From: Desmodus rotundus
Taxonomy: Eukaryota > Chordata > Mammalia > Chiroptera > Phyllostomidae
Reading direction: 5' to 3'
Assembly (NCBI RefSeq): GCF_022682495.2
Contig: NC_071396.1
Coordinates: 24,115,735 to 24,179,734 of the forward strand
Length of the DNA: 64,000 bases
This document shows, in pieces, positions 47,060 through 57,814 of this stretch. The notes beneath the pieces are model-generated. The model was given only the letters and a program-made list of their open reading frames with translations. It was not told the origin of the DNA and did no database searches. Numbering within the stretch: the stretch's first letter is position 1; every line of letters starts with the position of its first letter. The position numbers were made by a program, and so were the translations under genes.

Positions 47060-47815
47060 AAGGTAGCTCTATAGCCCAGGAGAGTGAGTCGAGAAAGCAC
47101 ACTGTGAAACACGTTGGATAACAAGTCCAGTGATTATCACATATAATCCATGTCAGTTTTAGGGACAAAGTGTTCCTTTCATAAAAAAAATTATTTGCCA
47201 TAAACACAAAATACGTCATCAAGGGTAAATTGTATAATGTTAAACCTACCTTGACATTGATCTTTCATAGGAATAACGAAGTAATTACATTTCAAAAGGC
47301 ATTGATAAATACACCTGGCGCTATTGTTGAAAACTGATATCTTAACAGAAAAACCCACGTAAAATTAAGACTATTATAACTTTAGAAGAATATTATATGC
47401 CTTTCTATGGAAACAACAGAACTAAAGGTGCTTTATGTATTCAAAATTCTCCAACGATGACTTAACAACCTTGTGAGATCAACCAGTGCTACGTGGTTTC
47501 TAGTATTAGAAGGAAAAGATTTCATTCCTGTGTTTTTGACCATTTCCAGGGTTGTCTATACCCCTTCAAACATCGCTTTCACTGTTTTGTGATCTCTGCA
47601 GTTTAAACATATGTGTTTTTAACACCCTGAATGCTACCACTCTGTTCTTTTTCTTACCTAAATCGCCACTGTTGCTTTAGGTATGATTCGTGTATGTGTC
47701 GTGAGAAATGAAGCTACCAGAAATCTCTGGCTCTTCTATTCCTTCAGCCTATAAAAAGCTATTCAATTCTCGAAGTTCAAAGCTAACATTGCCCATACTG
47801 ATTCATTTCATAAAG
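47060..47815. other. Intronic sequence with no recognised gene
   Basis: Nothing recognised. AT-rich, with short frames only. Confidence 0.4.
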
Positions 47816-47824
47816 AGAACATAA

Positions 47825-48240
47825 GATGGAATATTTTTATGTTAAATGAAATAAGCCAGGCAGAGAACGACAAATACCATATGATTTCATTTGTATGTGG
47901 AATCTAAAGAACAAAATAAACCAAAAGACAAAAAGACATCCATACGGAGAACAGGCGGACAATTGCTAGAGGTGAGGGCTTTAGGGGCCTGGGTGAACAA
48001 GGTAAAGGGACTAGGAAGTACAAATAGGTAGTTACAAAGTAGTCGTGGGGATGTAAAGTACAGCATAGGGAATATAGTCAGTGGTATTGTAGTATAACTA
48101 GGTACGGTGCTCAGTGGGTACTGGAAATATCGGGGGGATACTTTGTAAAGGAGATGACTGTTTCAGGTGTGTTGCTGTACACCTGAAACAAATACAAAAT
48201 CATACTGAATGTAAACTCTAATTAAAAAGAAAATGTGTAA
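47825..48240 (+). repeat. L1 3' end fragment
   Basis: The end of ORF2/3' UTR of L1: 'gttaaatgaaataagccaggcagag', 'caaataccatatgatttcatttgtatgtggaatctaaag', 'gcatagggaatatagtcag' and 'tgtacacctgaaacaaatacaaaatc', then an A-rich tail. Confidence 0.8.
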
Positions 48241-48244
48241 TATA

Positions 48245-48885
48245 GATTTAAAAATAAAATAAAATACAGTGCTTTCAGAACACGCCTGTGCCGCATAAAA
48301 CTAAACAAAAAACCATTGACAAAGTTGTTCAAGTAACCAAATAATTCTTATTAACCAGTTATTATTTTAAGCCTCAAGACATAATGTCTAAAACAGAACC
48401 AATTCATTAAAAACTGTTCATTTCCTCCCCGATACCTAGACAGACACCTTCGGTTTCTCTAAGCAGAATCTGTCACTTCATCACTTGCCCACTGTGTGCT
48501 TGGCTGTCATGACCACTCATTGCTGGCTCCAGAAGGTAGGAACATAGGCACGTGTCCTTCTGGGACCGTAGCTCCTCGAGGGGGAGGCTCTCATATCGTC
48601 TCACCCATCCCACAGTACCCATCCCAGAATTTTGCACATAATTCACTGAATTCAGCAGAGGTGCGAACCACAGAGAAGCTCGCGAATGATATTACTTGTA
48701 TCCATGTTTCGGAGCTGTATGTCCTTGGTATAGATTTTAAAAACATAATGTGGTACTTTGGCACTGTCCATGGTATCTTTGGGGGAATGGAAAAGTGAAT
48801 GAAATCTTGATGTGGTGGGAAGAAGTAGTTGTTAACACATAATTATTAACCACCTGCCTTGTCTGATTAGGGTTTTTAAGTACCA
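48245..48885. other. Intronic sequence with no recognised gene
   Basis: No repeat or gene recognised. Confidence 0.35.
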
Positions 48886-48889
48886 CCTT

Positions 48890-49330
48890 AGATGTTGGTG
48901 ATACAGTGAAGTATCTCATCTTTCATGGGCTTATCATAGGGTTAGGAAGAGAGGATGCACACATATATGTGTAAAAATACCTAGCAATATAGGACATTGC
49001 GTGGAAGTTGCTGTCGGAGGAAGGGAATAGGTGATTAGTGCCACAAACATTCAGACGAGAAAGAATACACTGAATACTGAGGTCATTGCAGACGGCCTAA
49101 CGAGGGATGTGGCAAGTGGCCTGGCCTTACGAGGAAGAGAGGGGTTAAAGGGAGGCTATGGGGAAAGGTCTTCTTGGTGACGAGTGTGAAGGAATGCTCC
49201 GGAAGCTGAAGGACATGTAGCATGGTCACAAACCAAGGAGGAGATGGGCGAGGATTGCTTTCATGCAGAAGGGTGAAGGTGAACAGCCTGTAAGGAGAGG
49301 GTAGTGGCGTTCAGACTTTGGGGATTTAGA
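48890..49330 (-). repeat. L2-like ancient LINE segment, antisense
   Basis: Motifs such as 'gttggtgatacagtgaag', 'atcatagggttaggaagagagg' and 'gaaggaatgctccggaag' follow the antisense order of L2. Diverged and tentative. Confidence 0.4.
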
Positions 49331-49334
49331 TTAG

Positions 49335-51030
49335 ATTAGATTTGACCTTGAAAAATGACAAGTTTTGTAATGGAGCAGTGAGGGCATGAAGAGGTGTTTT
49401 GGGACTAATATGGTACGGTACTTAATGGGAAATTCTGGGAATGGAAAAATCTTTAGGGGGGAATTATAATTGCCTACTTATTGTATGAGAAAACACCAAG
49501 GAGAATTCAGCATAGTAAATGCCAATTGGCCAGTTCTTGAATAAATGAGTAAACAGATTAGCGAATAATAAAAAGTATCTGACAGAAGAAAGAGAAGGAA
49601 AGTAAAGATGTTAAATCATTGTAAAGAAAATCTCAACAGGATTTATTTAGTAATAAACTTGTTTTTTAAAGGGAAGGGGTTATTTACAAATTTTTATTTA
49701 TGTTTATGTGAGAGATACCAGAAAAGATTTTGGCCCTTCATTCTTACTAAATATCTCAGATTTCCCTCTGAATCTTCTAAATCTTTCCTAATTGCTCAAA
49801 TTTAATTTATTACTCATAGTTTTTTTTAGACTTTGCATATAGTTTTCTTAAAGGTCCTATACTCTGGTCTATGTTGTTTTTGTATAAGATGCTAAAGCTT
49901 TAGGCTTCAATGTATGGAAAAATGTTGTTTCCAATAATATACATAAAAGAATAAACTATTTTTGGCCCAAAATACATGAATCTAGTTTAAGATATAAAGC
50001 ATTTGAGGTAATTACAGGACTTTTAGCAAGAGGTACCTAATTGACAAAGATGAAGAGTGAGTTGAAGACTGAAAATTTGAGAAAGGTGTCATTTGAAGCC
50101 ATGAGAATGGATAAACTTCCCAAAACAAAAGCGAAAAGGTTGGTTAAAAAAAAAGAACCTTCAAAGAGGAATGAGGGGAAGATGTGAAGCTAATAACTTT
50201 CATTTAAATGGAAACTTCAAAGGTAAAACAAAAACTAGGTCCACAGAGAATCATCGAAACTAAAGTTAAAATAGTATTTTAGAAGAAGATACACAGAAAT
50301 CTAGGGGGAAGAAATGACTGCAAGGCTTGGTATTTAAGAAGTCATCGGTAACCACTGGTGAGGGTAGGCGGGCAGCAGGGGGATCCAGCCAAAGAAGCAA
50401 CCGAAGTTAGATCAGACTATTAAGAAGGAAAGCAAGGAGTGTACAGATAGAGAATGGTACCAGACTGAAGATAATAAGTGAATTACTGTCGAACTAAAAA
50501 AGAGATAAATCACAATAGGGTAAAAATCAGTGTCTGTGTGTGTGTGTGTGTTTTAGGATGAAACTGGGCAGATTTGCAAGGTGAAAAACCAGAGCAGTGT
50601 AAGAGTAAAGACACAACAAAATCAGTGTGCATTTGAGCATCAGAGAGTGTAGAATTGAAGAGCACATGGATATTTATAGGACTGAGATGACTAGAAAAGG
50701 GACTTGCCTCATGAAAGAGGAGGGGAAGCACCTTCTCTGAGATAGGATGAAAGAAGGAGAGATTCAGGAAGCTCTGGATATGTGGTTTTAGGCCCCAAGT
50801 CACACAGAGGAAGCAAAGTAAAAATGGTAGAGAGTTCCACTTAGGGAAAGAAGTGAGGCCATTGGAGGAGTAGATGGTGAGAACACTCCATAGGCAACAT
50901 AAAGCATGACTAAGAGATGAAGTAAAACCGTGACAACTCAGGTGAGCTTACAAATAAAGTGGTAAAGCAACTCACGGCACAATTTCATGTCTTTCTCCAG
51001 CAATGCCCAGAAGACTGAGTAGCAACAGGT
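49335..51030. other. Intronic sequence, partly old repeat-like
   Basis: No gene. A (TG)n microsatellite lies at 50530-50551. The purine-rich stretch 50330-50930 may be ancient LINE debris. Short frames only. Confidence 0.35.
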
Positions 51031-51036
51031 CCAATG

Positions 51037-52985
51037 GCAAAAAGAATAACATATCCACAAGTTTATTTAACCGAGGAGGTAAAATACCCGTTCTCTGAAA
51101 ACTGTAAGACACTGAAGCAAGAAACTGAAGAGGACACAAATAAATGGAAGGATATAGCATGTTCATTGATTAGAAAGATCAATAACATTAAAATGTCCAT
51201 ACTAACCCATGGCATTTACAGATTTGATGCATCCCTATCGAAATACCAATGGCATTGTCCTCAGAATAGAAACATAATCCTCAAATACACATGGGATCAC
51301 AAAAGGCTATAAATAGCCACAGCAACCTAGAGAAGGAAGGACGAAGTTAGAGGTATCACACTTCCTGATTTCAAACTATATGACAAAGCTGTCGGTAATC
51401 ATCAAAACAGTATGGTACCGGCACAAACATAGACCCATAGATCGATGGAAAAAAATAGAAAGTCCAGAAATAAACCCTTGCTTGCATGGTCAGTTAATCT
51501 TTGACAAAGGAGGAAAGAATGTACAATGGAGAAATGAAGGTCTCTTCAACAGGTGGTGTTGGGAAATGGACTGATACATTAAAAAAAGAGAGAACTGCTC
51601 TCTGGACCACTTTCTTATATCATATATAAAACTCGAAAAATATTTAAAAAGACTTAAATGTAAGACCTGAAATGATAAAACTTCTAGAAGCAAATGTGTG
51701 TAGTAAACACTTTGACATCAGGCTTAGTAATATGTTTTTAGATATATTTCCTTGAAGCGAGCGAGATAAAAGCAAAAATAAATAAATAAGACATCATCAA
51801 ACTAAAAAGCTGCACAGTGAAGGAAACCATGAACAAAATGAAAAGAAAACCTATTAAATGGGGGATTATATTCACCAATGATATGTCCAGTAAGAGGTTG
51901 ATATCAAAAATATATAAGGAACTCATAAAACTCAATAACAACAAAAAAAACTCAATCTGATTTTTAAAAAGGGCAGAGGACACAGACATTTTTCTAAAGA
52001 AGTCGTAGAAATGGCCAACGGACATGTGAAAAGACAATCATCGGGGAAATATAAATCAAACCCGCAATGAGCTACCCCCTCACACACACCAGTCTGAATA
52101 ACTGTCACCAAAAAGGCACGAATTAGCAAGCGTTGAAGAAGACGTGCAGAAAAGGGAACCCTGTGCCTTGCTGGTAGGGCTGTAAACGAGTGCAGCCACC
52201 GTGGAAAACAGTACAGAGTCCTCAAAAATCTCAAAACAGGCCTGCCACATGGCTCAACGATTCCACTCTCATGGAGAATGAAAACCTTACTGTGAAAAGA
52301 TATATACACCCCTATGCTCACTGCGGCAGAGTTTACAAGAGGCAGGCTACGGAAGCGCCCTCGGTGTCCACCCATATATGGGTGGATAAAGAGGATGTGG
52401 CACGTATATACAAAGGAATATTACTCATCGATAAAAAGAATGAGATCTTGGCATTTGCTACAGCATGGACAGAGCTAGAGGGTATTGTTCTAAGTTAAAT
52501 AAGTCAGACAGAGAAAGACAAATACCACATGGCTTCATTTATATGTGGAGTCTATAAAACAAAACAAATGAACAATCAAAGCAAAACAAAAACAGACTCA
52601 TAGAAACAGAGATTAAATAATGGTTGCCAGAGGGGCGGGGGTGGGAGGAGTGGGTGAAAAAGGCAAAAGGGAAACACAGGGTGGACAAAAGTATGTTTAC
52701 TGTTGTTAGTGCACAGAACACGCGGTTTATTCTTGTATTGTTATGTATTAATTACTGTATTATTGGCCATACGGACTATGGTGAACCTACTTTTCCCCAC
52801 CCTGTGTAGCCAGTAATAATAGGATGACGATTGGCACAGGGACAGCTGATGGCCAGAGGTGGCATGGTGATGGCATTGTAAGGCATCAATGTCAGATCAC
52901 TATTTATATGCCTGGCACTAATATAACAGCCTATACTAACTACACTTATATACAGAAAAATAAAATTAATTTAAAAAAGAAATCT
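51037..52985 (+). mobile_element. 5'-truncated L1, with a MITE inserted in its 3' UTR
   Basis: Begins inside the reverse-transcriptase C-terminal part of ORF2 (TLKQETEEDTNKWKDIACSLIRKINNIKMSIL at about 51107-51200), runs through the end of ORF2 and a 3' UTR with 'tggttgccagaggggcgggg'. It is split by the MITE at 52675-52806, and ends 'ataacagcctatactaactacacttatatacag' plus A-rich tail. The frame is broken by stops (for example after 51312 and 51574). Confidence 0.82.
52675..52806. mobile_element. Mariner/Tc1-type MITE
   Basis: A 132-bp element with terminal inverted repeats of about 26 bp: left cacagggtggacaaaagta, right complement cacagggtggggaaaagta, four mismatches in the first 26 positions. 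A TA lies directly right of it (52807-52808); the left side reads AA, consistent with a decayed TA duplication. The inside is AT-rich and has no coding capacity. It interrupts the L1 3' UTR. Confidence 0.75.
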
Positions 52986-53004
52986 ACATTTGAAAAAATG
53001 GACT

Positions 53005-53325
53005 TCTGCCATTTCTGACAATATAGATGGACCTAGAGGGTATTATGCTAAGTGAACGTAGAAAAAGACCAATACATCTAATGGCTTCATTTATATGTAA
53101 TTTTTTTTTTAAATCAAAAGCAAACAAAAAAAAACAGACTCTTAGAAACACAGAACTGATGGTGGCCAGAGGGGCGGGGCGGGGAGCAAGGGTGGAAAAG
53201 GTGAAGAGGAATGCAGTGACCTAGTGTGCCGATTATATTGTCAGATACATAAATGTTGACTCGCTTTGTTGTACACCTAAAACTTATCATAGCTATTGTA
53301 AATACATTAAAAATAAATACTGAGA
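53005..53325 (+). repeat. Second L1 3' end fragment in tandem
   Basis: It repeats the end of an L1 already seen at 52460-52690: 'agagggtattatgctaagtga', 'atggcttcatttatatgtaa', 'acagactcttagaaacacaga', 'ggtggccagaggggcggggcgggg', then 'tgttgtacacctaaaacttatcatagc' and an A-rich tail. It starts close behind the tail of the L1 ending at 52985. Confidence 0.8.
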
Positions 53326-53425
53326 AAAATGCTGTGTAAACATAGGTATGACTCAGGACTGGGAACAACATAACCAGAGACCAAATGAGGAGATTTGCTG
53401 TGTGTCTGTAGAGGGGTTTGGTTTG

Positions 53426-53609
53426 CAGGGGTGTCCAACCCATGGCCCAGAATGGCTGTGAATGCAGCGCAACATAAAATCACAAATTACTTAAAACATT
53501 ATGAGATTTTCTTTTGTGATTATATGCCGCAGTGTATTGAATGTGTGGCCCGAAACAGCTCTTCTTCTTCCAGTGGGGCCCAGAGATGCCAAAAGGCTGG
53601 ACACTCCTG
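53426..53609. mobile_element. hAT-like miniature DNA element, copy 2
   Basis: A 184-bp element with inverted ends: CAGGGGTGTCCA on the left and the complement CAGGAGTGTCCA on the right. It matches copy 1 at 23031-23234 along its length. The flanking 8-mers (ttggtttg and aaaacttt) do not match, so a target duplication is not preserved. Confidence 0.6.
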
Positions 53610-53614
53610 AAAAC

Positions 53615-54860
53615 TTTGGAGAGTCATGAGAACGAGCAAGAGATGTCCAATCAAAAGCTAGAAAGGACTGCTCTCGGTTAAAAATAAAGAAACTACATCA
53701 AAATCTACAATATCCAGCTTCTACTCTTTGATTTCTTGCTTTAAATGGCACTTATTTTTTCATACTTACATTGTACATTGATCTCTTCAGTCAGACTAAA
53801 AAAGATTTTAATAATATTTTTGTTCGTGCTTACTCACTCAAAACGGCTCTTGTTGCATGTTGCAATGTTCTGAATGGTCAAAAGCAACTATTGCACTGAT
53901 GTGTGCAATACGTGGACATGTTCAAATCACATCCTTCATACATGTGGACATATTGCAATTATGATGGCAAGACCAGGAAAATCAATTAGAATGGAAACTT
54001 AAATTTTAAAAGGAATGATCATTTTGAAGAAAAATGACTTCCATGGCCAAAAGAACCTACGAAAAGTGTCCTGTGATGGACTGAAAATTTCGAGATGTTC
54101 CTTCATTTGGTTTATTCTGTGGCATTCTGAGATTGGGCTGGTTTGCATCGCTCGCCTGTGTTCAGTGGTCGTGCTCACCCAGCACAGAGCTGTCTTTGAC
54201 ACTGAAAGAGACTTTGCATTTGGGTCTTCTCCACAAGGGTTCACAGTTAGAAAAGCCTTGGCCTTGGCAATCAAATGATGGTGGATCTTAAATCCTCGAC
54301 TTCTGAAAAAAATCTGGTTGATTTGTGTTGAAACCTGAGTTCAGTGAAGAATGTATATTTTGAGTCTTGAGGTCTAATATCATTAAACATATTTTTAAAT
54401 GAACAATTGAATGAGGTACACTTCAATTTTAAGCACAGGTAAAAAAGAAATTTTTTTAAACCCACAGAAATAAGATCTGTTTATTTCTTTTTCTCTCCTT
54501 AAATGCTGAATCTGGCATTAGAGAAAATAGTGATAGCAAACACTTGTTGAATAATGGAGACAGAAGGAGAAATCACTCCAGAAAATCATACCTTCTTAAC
54601 ATCAGAAGGGATCCTTAAGATGACGACATCCTTCCCTACAAATTTTGTAAGTGAGGAAAATTGTGACCTCAGAAATAGCATGATGTATCCAAGCTCCCAC
54701 ACCTATTTAGAGACTAATCAAAACATTAAGCCAGAGCGTTTGGTTTAGTTAGCGCCTTCCACTGCTGCCTCTCACAAGTGCTTCTTTGCCCACGCGACTA
54801 ACCGGATGCCTTTCCATGGAGAGCATAGATTTTGCCGGTAGCAATAGCATTCGAATCCTA
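53615..54860. other. Intronic sequence with no recognised gene
   Basis: No repeat or coding feature recognised. The opposite-strand frames at 53999-54278 (91 and 87 aa) are mirror shadows without domains. Confidence 0.4.
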
Positions 54861-54863
54861 GGG

Positions 54864-55318
54864 CAGTGATTGTCAACCTTTCTCATCTCATGGCACACAT
54901 AAACTAATTACTAAAATTGCGTGGCACACCAAAAATATATTTTTTGCCAATCTGACAAAAATAGGTATAATTTTAATTGATTTACCAAAAAAAAAAGGAA
55001 TTACCTATGCTTTTGCTCCAAAGTGAGTTTTTAAAAAATCAGGTGCCTACACTTGTATAGAAGGATTTCTGATACCGAGGATTAACCAATCAGAGGCAAC
55101 CTTATCATGTGATGTGACCAATAAGATGCAACCCTATTCTATAACCTATATATTTGTGGTTCAAGACAGGGCATTCACACCAGAGGGCTATTGTTGTGTT
55201 GGCTGCTGTCATTTTTTTAATTTGACAATCTAAGGGAAAAAAGGTCAGTGCCCCTAATGAAATATTCAGGTGGTGCATGTTTTTAAAATTCTTGCGGCAC
55301 ATTGGTTGAAAATCACTG
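54864..55318. mobile_element. hAT-type non-autonomous DNA transposon, 455 bp
   Basis: Inverted ends: left cagtgattgtcaacc and right complement cagtgattttcaacc, the CAGTG...TCAACC form of hAT elements. The next bases (catggcacac / gtgccgca) are also partly mirrored. The 8-bp flanks tcctaggg and ttctggag agree at 5 of 8 positions, so the target duplication is only suggested. It contains no transposase frame. Confidence 0.72.
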
Positions 55319-55453
55319 TTCTGGAGTATAAGTAACTGTGTGATATCTAATTTAGTTCCCTGCCTTCAGCAATCAGCTGCATTTAAAGTGCTCCGCTGGA
55401 GGACGATATCTAATAGTTATCTTTAAAAGTGATTCCAGTTTTTAGTCTTCACT

Positions 55454-55670
55454 TTTTTTTTTAAGATTTTATTTATTTATTTTAGAGAGGGGGAAGAGAG
55501 GGAGAGAGGGAAACATCAACATGTGGCTGCCTCTCGCATGCCCCCTACTGGGGACCTGGCCTGCAACCCAGGCCTGTGCCCTGCCTGGGAATCGAACCAG
55601 TGACCCTTTGGTTTGTAGGCTTGCACTCAAGCCACTCAATCCTGGCTCGAGCCACACCAGCCAGGGCAGC
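55454..55670 (-). mobile_element. Ves-type bat SINE
   Basis: Minus-strand SINE with all parts: tRNA-like head (complement of 'gagccacaccagccagggc'), body, GA/CT tract and an A-rich tail. It is bounded by a perfect 10-bp duplication agtcttcact (55444-55453 and 55671-55680). The head carries a local duplication of the 'gccactcaatcctggctcgagccac' part. Confidence 0.92.
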
Positions 55671-55681
55671 AGTCTTCACTA

Positions 55682-56680
55682 TTTTAAAGACGTCTTTTTT
55701 GAGCAGTTCTAGGTTTCCAACAAAATTGGGAGAAAAGTGCAGAGATCTCCCACATACCCCCAGTCACCATACTAACACAGCCTCCCGCACTATCTACACC
55801 CCTCACCAGAAAGGTACCCCTTTTTTAAACCAAGGATGGACCTACACCGACACATCATGACCACCCAAAGTCCACAGTTTACCTTAGGGTTCATTCTTGG
55901 TGTTGACGTTCTCTGTGTTTGGACAAAGTATGTAATAAGCTGTATCCATCATTATAGTATCGTACACAGTATTTCCCTGCCCTAAAAATCCTCTGCACTC
56001 TTCCGATTCATCCGGCCATCTCTGGAAACCAGTTCTTTTTTTTATTGTGTACATAGTTTTGCTTTTTTCAGAATGTCATATAGTTGGACCCATACAGTGT
56101 ACAGCCTTTTCAGATTGGTTTCTTTCACTTCAGAATATGCATTTAAGGTTCCTCCATGTCTTTTCGTGGCTTGATAGCTCATTTCTTTTTCATGCTGAAT
56201 AATATTCCGCGGTCTGGGTGTATCACAGTTTATTTATCCACTCACCTATTGGACGACATCTTGGTGGCTGCTGAGTTTTTGCAATTGTGAATACGTTGCT
56301 ATAAACATTCTTGTGCAGACTTTTGCATAGTTATAAAATTTCAGATTCTTTTGTTCAATACCAAGGAGTGTAATTGTTGGATTCCATGGTAAGAGTGTGT
56401 ATTTAGTTTGGGAAGAAACTGCCAGACTGGATTTCAAAGTGGCTGCACCATCTTGCATTCCCACCGGCAGTGAATGGGAGTTCCTGTCGCTCCACAGCCC
56501 CGCCAGCATTTGGTGGTGTCATTGTTTTAGGTGTTGGCTATTCCAATAGGTGTGTGGTGGTATCTCACTGTTGTTTTCATTTGCATTTTCCCGATGACAT
56601 ATGAGGTGAAACATCTTTCTCGTTTGCTTATTTGCCATCTGCATATCTCCTTTGGTGGTAGCATCAGTTTCTTCCATGTA
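55682..56680 (-). repeat. L1 fragment, antisense
   Basis: The plus strand is complement of an L1: 'tttttgagcagttctaggtttccaacaaaattggg', 'cccaaagtccacagtttaccttagggttcattcttggtgttg', 'cagaatgtcatatagttgga', 'gtatcacagtttatttatccactcacc' and 'caaagtggctgcaccatcttgcattcccacc'. It covers L1 3' UTR and ORF2 end. Its open frames are broken. Confidence 0.8.
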
Positions 56681-56684
56681 TTTC

Positions 56685-57250
56685 TCTATGTAGAAAGGCA
56701 GCTTTTGGTGGATCCTCATGCGTTCTAGCGCTGGTATCAGCCGAGTAGGTCTTGTGGATCTGCTGACTACAGGCCATATGATTCAAGGCCAAGGCTTCCG
56801 GAACCTCAAATCCACTGGCAGTAAATGCAGAATGACAAAGTTCTAGCCTACTGTGATGTAGGGGTTCCTCATATGAGATGTTATATAGGCATGATCTCAA
56901 AAATTGCATATGTAAAGTACTATAACACATTCTTTCCTACTTATTAAGCCTTCTTCACTTGTGTAGTGTTCCATGGATATTAAGGGTACTTGGTGACCAC
57001 ATTCTCTATATTTGAATATTTTAAAGCTCATTGTAAGTATTTCTTCTCTTTTTTGTATTTCTTGTCTTAAGTACCAGGACAATATCTTTTAAGAAAGATA
57101 TTTAGTAGTATTTCTTTCAGATGCTAGGTATTAGAAATTGTATATAGCACCCTGATCTCAGCACGCTTTGTTACCAAAGAGTACTGGAAGTCTCCTGAAA
57201 ATCACAAAGGATTTGAAGTGTACCCTGACTGTTGAGCCAAAAAGTGACCA
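56685..57250. other. Intronic sequence, unassigned
   Basis: No repeat or gene recognised between the antisense and sense L1 fragments. Confidence 0.35.
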
Positions 57251-57257
57251 GTGAATC

Positions 57258-57690
57258 AACATCTTATCATTTGTGACAACATAGATGGACCTTGAGGTCA
57301 TTATGCTAAGTGCAATAAATCACACAGAGAAAGACAAATACCGTATGATCGCACTTATATGTGAAATCTTTTAAAAAATCAAATTTATGGAAACATAAGA
57401 TTTGTGGTTTCCACAGGTGGGTGGAAGGTGGGGGAATTGGGTAAAAAAGGTCAAAAGGTACAAACTTCCAGTTATAAGATAATTAAACTCTGAGGATGTG
57501 ACGTACATCATACTGACTATAAGAAACAATGGATTGTGTATTTGACAATTTCTAAGAAAGTAGATCTTAAAAGTTCTCATCACAAGGGAAAAAATGTAGC
57601 TGTATGAGGTGATGGATGTGAACTAAATTTAGTGTGGTAATAATTTTGTACCATATACATCCATCATTATGTTGAACACCTTGCCTGCAT
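57258..57690 (+). repeat. L1 3' end fragment
   Basis: It holds 'gacaacatagatggaccttgaggtcattatgctaagtgcaataa', 'caaataccgtatgatcgcacttatatgtgaaat', 'cttccagttataagataa' and 'gatcttaaaagttctcatcacaaggg' in L1 order. Confidence 0.8.
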
Positions 57691-57724
57691 TATTCTTCCT
57701 TTCTGTTAAATGTACTGGGCTGAC

Positions 57725-57810
57725 ACTGGTTGACAAAATTGTACAGACTTCAGGTGCACCATTCCACAGCATCATCTGTACCCTGTATTGCAAACACCTT
57801 ACATTTATAC
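57725..57810 (-). repeat. Short L1 3' end fragment, antisense
   Basis: 'ggttgacaaaattgtacagacttcaggtgcaccattcc' and 'catcatctgtaccctgtattg' are complement of an L1 3' terminus, as at 60070-60180. Confidence 0.5.
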
Positions 57811-57814
57811 AATG

